The notes beneath the pieces are model-generated. The model did not search any database. It was not told where the DNA came from and was given only the letters and a program-made list of their open reading frames with translations. DNA of 7,952 nucleotides from positions 1-7,952 of the forward strand of contig DKAS01000044.1 in the NCBI GenBank assembly GCA_002448875.1, written 5' to 3'. Source of the DNA: Proteobacteria bacterium UBA6920. GTDB taxonomy: Bacteria > Pseudomonadota > Gammaproteobacteria > SG8-11. A program made the translations under genes and the position numbers. Positions 7,350 to 7,952 of this stretch are shown here, one piece after another (position 1 is the first letter of the stretch; every line of letters begins with the position of its first letter).

Positions 7350-7895
7350 GTGTTGAAGAATATCGAGAAAGGTTTTGAGCTGGTATTGTGGGAAAGCCGC
7401 TTCGTGGTGCTGTTCGCGGTCGTGGCCAGCATGCTGACGGCGTTTTCCGTGTTCTATATGGCGACCGTCGATTCCTACGTGCTGGTGGTGCACCTGGGGG
7501 ACTACGCGGCGCACCTGACGCCGGAAGTGCGGGCCGACATGCGCAGCGCGACCGTGGCGCATGTGGTGGAAATCATCGACGGCTATCTGCTGGCGACGGT
7601 GTTGCTGATTTTTTCCCTGGGTCTGTACGAATTGTTCATCAGCCCCATCGATCGCGCCGAGCGTTCGGAGACTGCGTCTAATGTGCTGCTGATTCACAGC
7701 CTGGATGATTTGAAGAACCGGCTGGCGAAAGTGATTCTGATGATCCTGGTGGTGAAGTTCTTCGAGCACGCCATCGCCATGAAATACCAGACGCCCATGG
7801 ATCTGCTGTACCTGTCCGGCGGCATCGCGCTGATCGGTCTGTCTCTGTATCTGACCCATCGCAGCGACAAGGACGGGCACGGCGCCGACCACTGA
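7350..7895 (+). CDS. UPF0114 (YqhA-like) family membrane protein
   Basis: The 181-residue product is a small inner-membrane protein of the UPF0114/YqhA family, whose function is not established. It has the family opening (LKNIEKGFELVLWESRFVVL, 2-21), hydrophobic helices near 18-38, 78-98, 125-142 and 152-170, and the characteristic IDGYLLATVLLIFSLGLYELFIS (76-98) followed by ID and a charged loop, then LDDLKNRLAKVILMILVVKFFEH (118-140). Start is GTG at 7350, chosen by ribosome site and family length; the longer frame from 7218 adds 44 arginine-rich residues that do not fit a membrane protein start. Two stop codons in a row (TGA TAA) end it. It has its own TATAAT and a long leader, so it is likely expressed separately from the lipoprotein gene. 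Confidence 0.9.
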   Translation: MLKNIEKGFELVLWESRFVVLFAVVASMLTAFSVFYMATVDSYVLVVHLGDYAAHLTPEVRADMRSATVAHVVEIIDGYLLATVLLIFSLGLYELFISPIDRAERSETASNVLLIHSLDDLKNRLAKVILMILVVKFFEHAIAMKYQTPMDLLYLSGGIALIGLSLYLTHRSDKDGHGADH

Positions 7896-7928
7896 TAAGG
7901 AGTTCCCGCCCGCTCTTCGCAGCGGCGT

Positions 7929-7949
7929 CGGTCCGCTTTGCCGGGACCG
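7929..7949 (+). terminator. Possible start of a terminator, cut by the window end
   Basis: CGGTCC (7929-7934) and GGACCG (7944-7949) form a 6-bp stem with a 9-base loop, 34 bases after the UPF0114 stop. Whether a T-run follows cannot be seen because the window ends at 7952. Confidence 0.25.
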
Positions 7950-7952
7950 CAA

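Noticed and set aside
7897..7902. AAGGAG just after the UPF0114 stop, as a ribosome site for another gene
   Set aside because: No ATG, GTG or TTG follows at suitable spacing before the window ends.

Overview
The window reads as ordinary chromosome from a GC-rich gammaproteobacterium, perhaps a Chromatiales-like lineage. This rests on gene content and order (purM divergent from a DUF2066 gene, then a CDP-alcohol phosphatidyltransferase, PerM and Hda) and on the protein sequences; the genus cannot be named. No transposase, phage gene, CRISPR array, tRNA or rRNA was seen.

Layout. At the left edge, purM (purine synthesis) runs leftward and is cut by the window end. A 293-base divergent spacer follows, holding a perfect 9-bp inverted repeat, a spaced direct repeat and a small palindrome near the purM start. 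Five rightward genes then run from 691 to 4870 and are packed like one operon: a secreted DUF2066 protein, a CDP-alcohol phosphatidyltransferase, a PerM/AI-2E family permease, Hda (the DnaA regulator) and a divergent macro-domain protein. Junctions are 4-bp and 8-bp overlaps or gaps of about 11 and 20 bases. The last gene overlaps tail-to-tail by 8 bp with a leftward pair, arsC-like then wrbA-like, which has its own plausible sigma70-type promoter.

After a second divergent spacer comes a rightward lipoprotein gene with a DUF4398-like helical region and a C-terminal LysM domain, closed by a strong intrinsic terminator. A TATAAT box just past it opens a roughly 160-base structured leader to a UPF0114 (YqhA-like) four-helix membrane protein. 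The window ends 57 bases later in what may be half of another terminator.

Together the genes cover purine synthesis, envelope and phospholipid functions, replication-initiation control, and redox or thiol stress. Most is housekeeping. The least ordinary items are the macro-domain protein with altered binding-loop residues and an acidic C-terminal tip in the hda operon, the structured leader of the UPF0114 gene, and the symmetric elements in the purM spacer. I did not find a convincing new multi-gene system.
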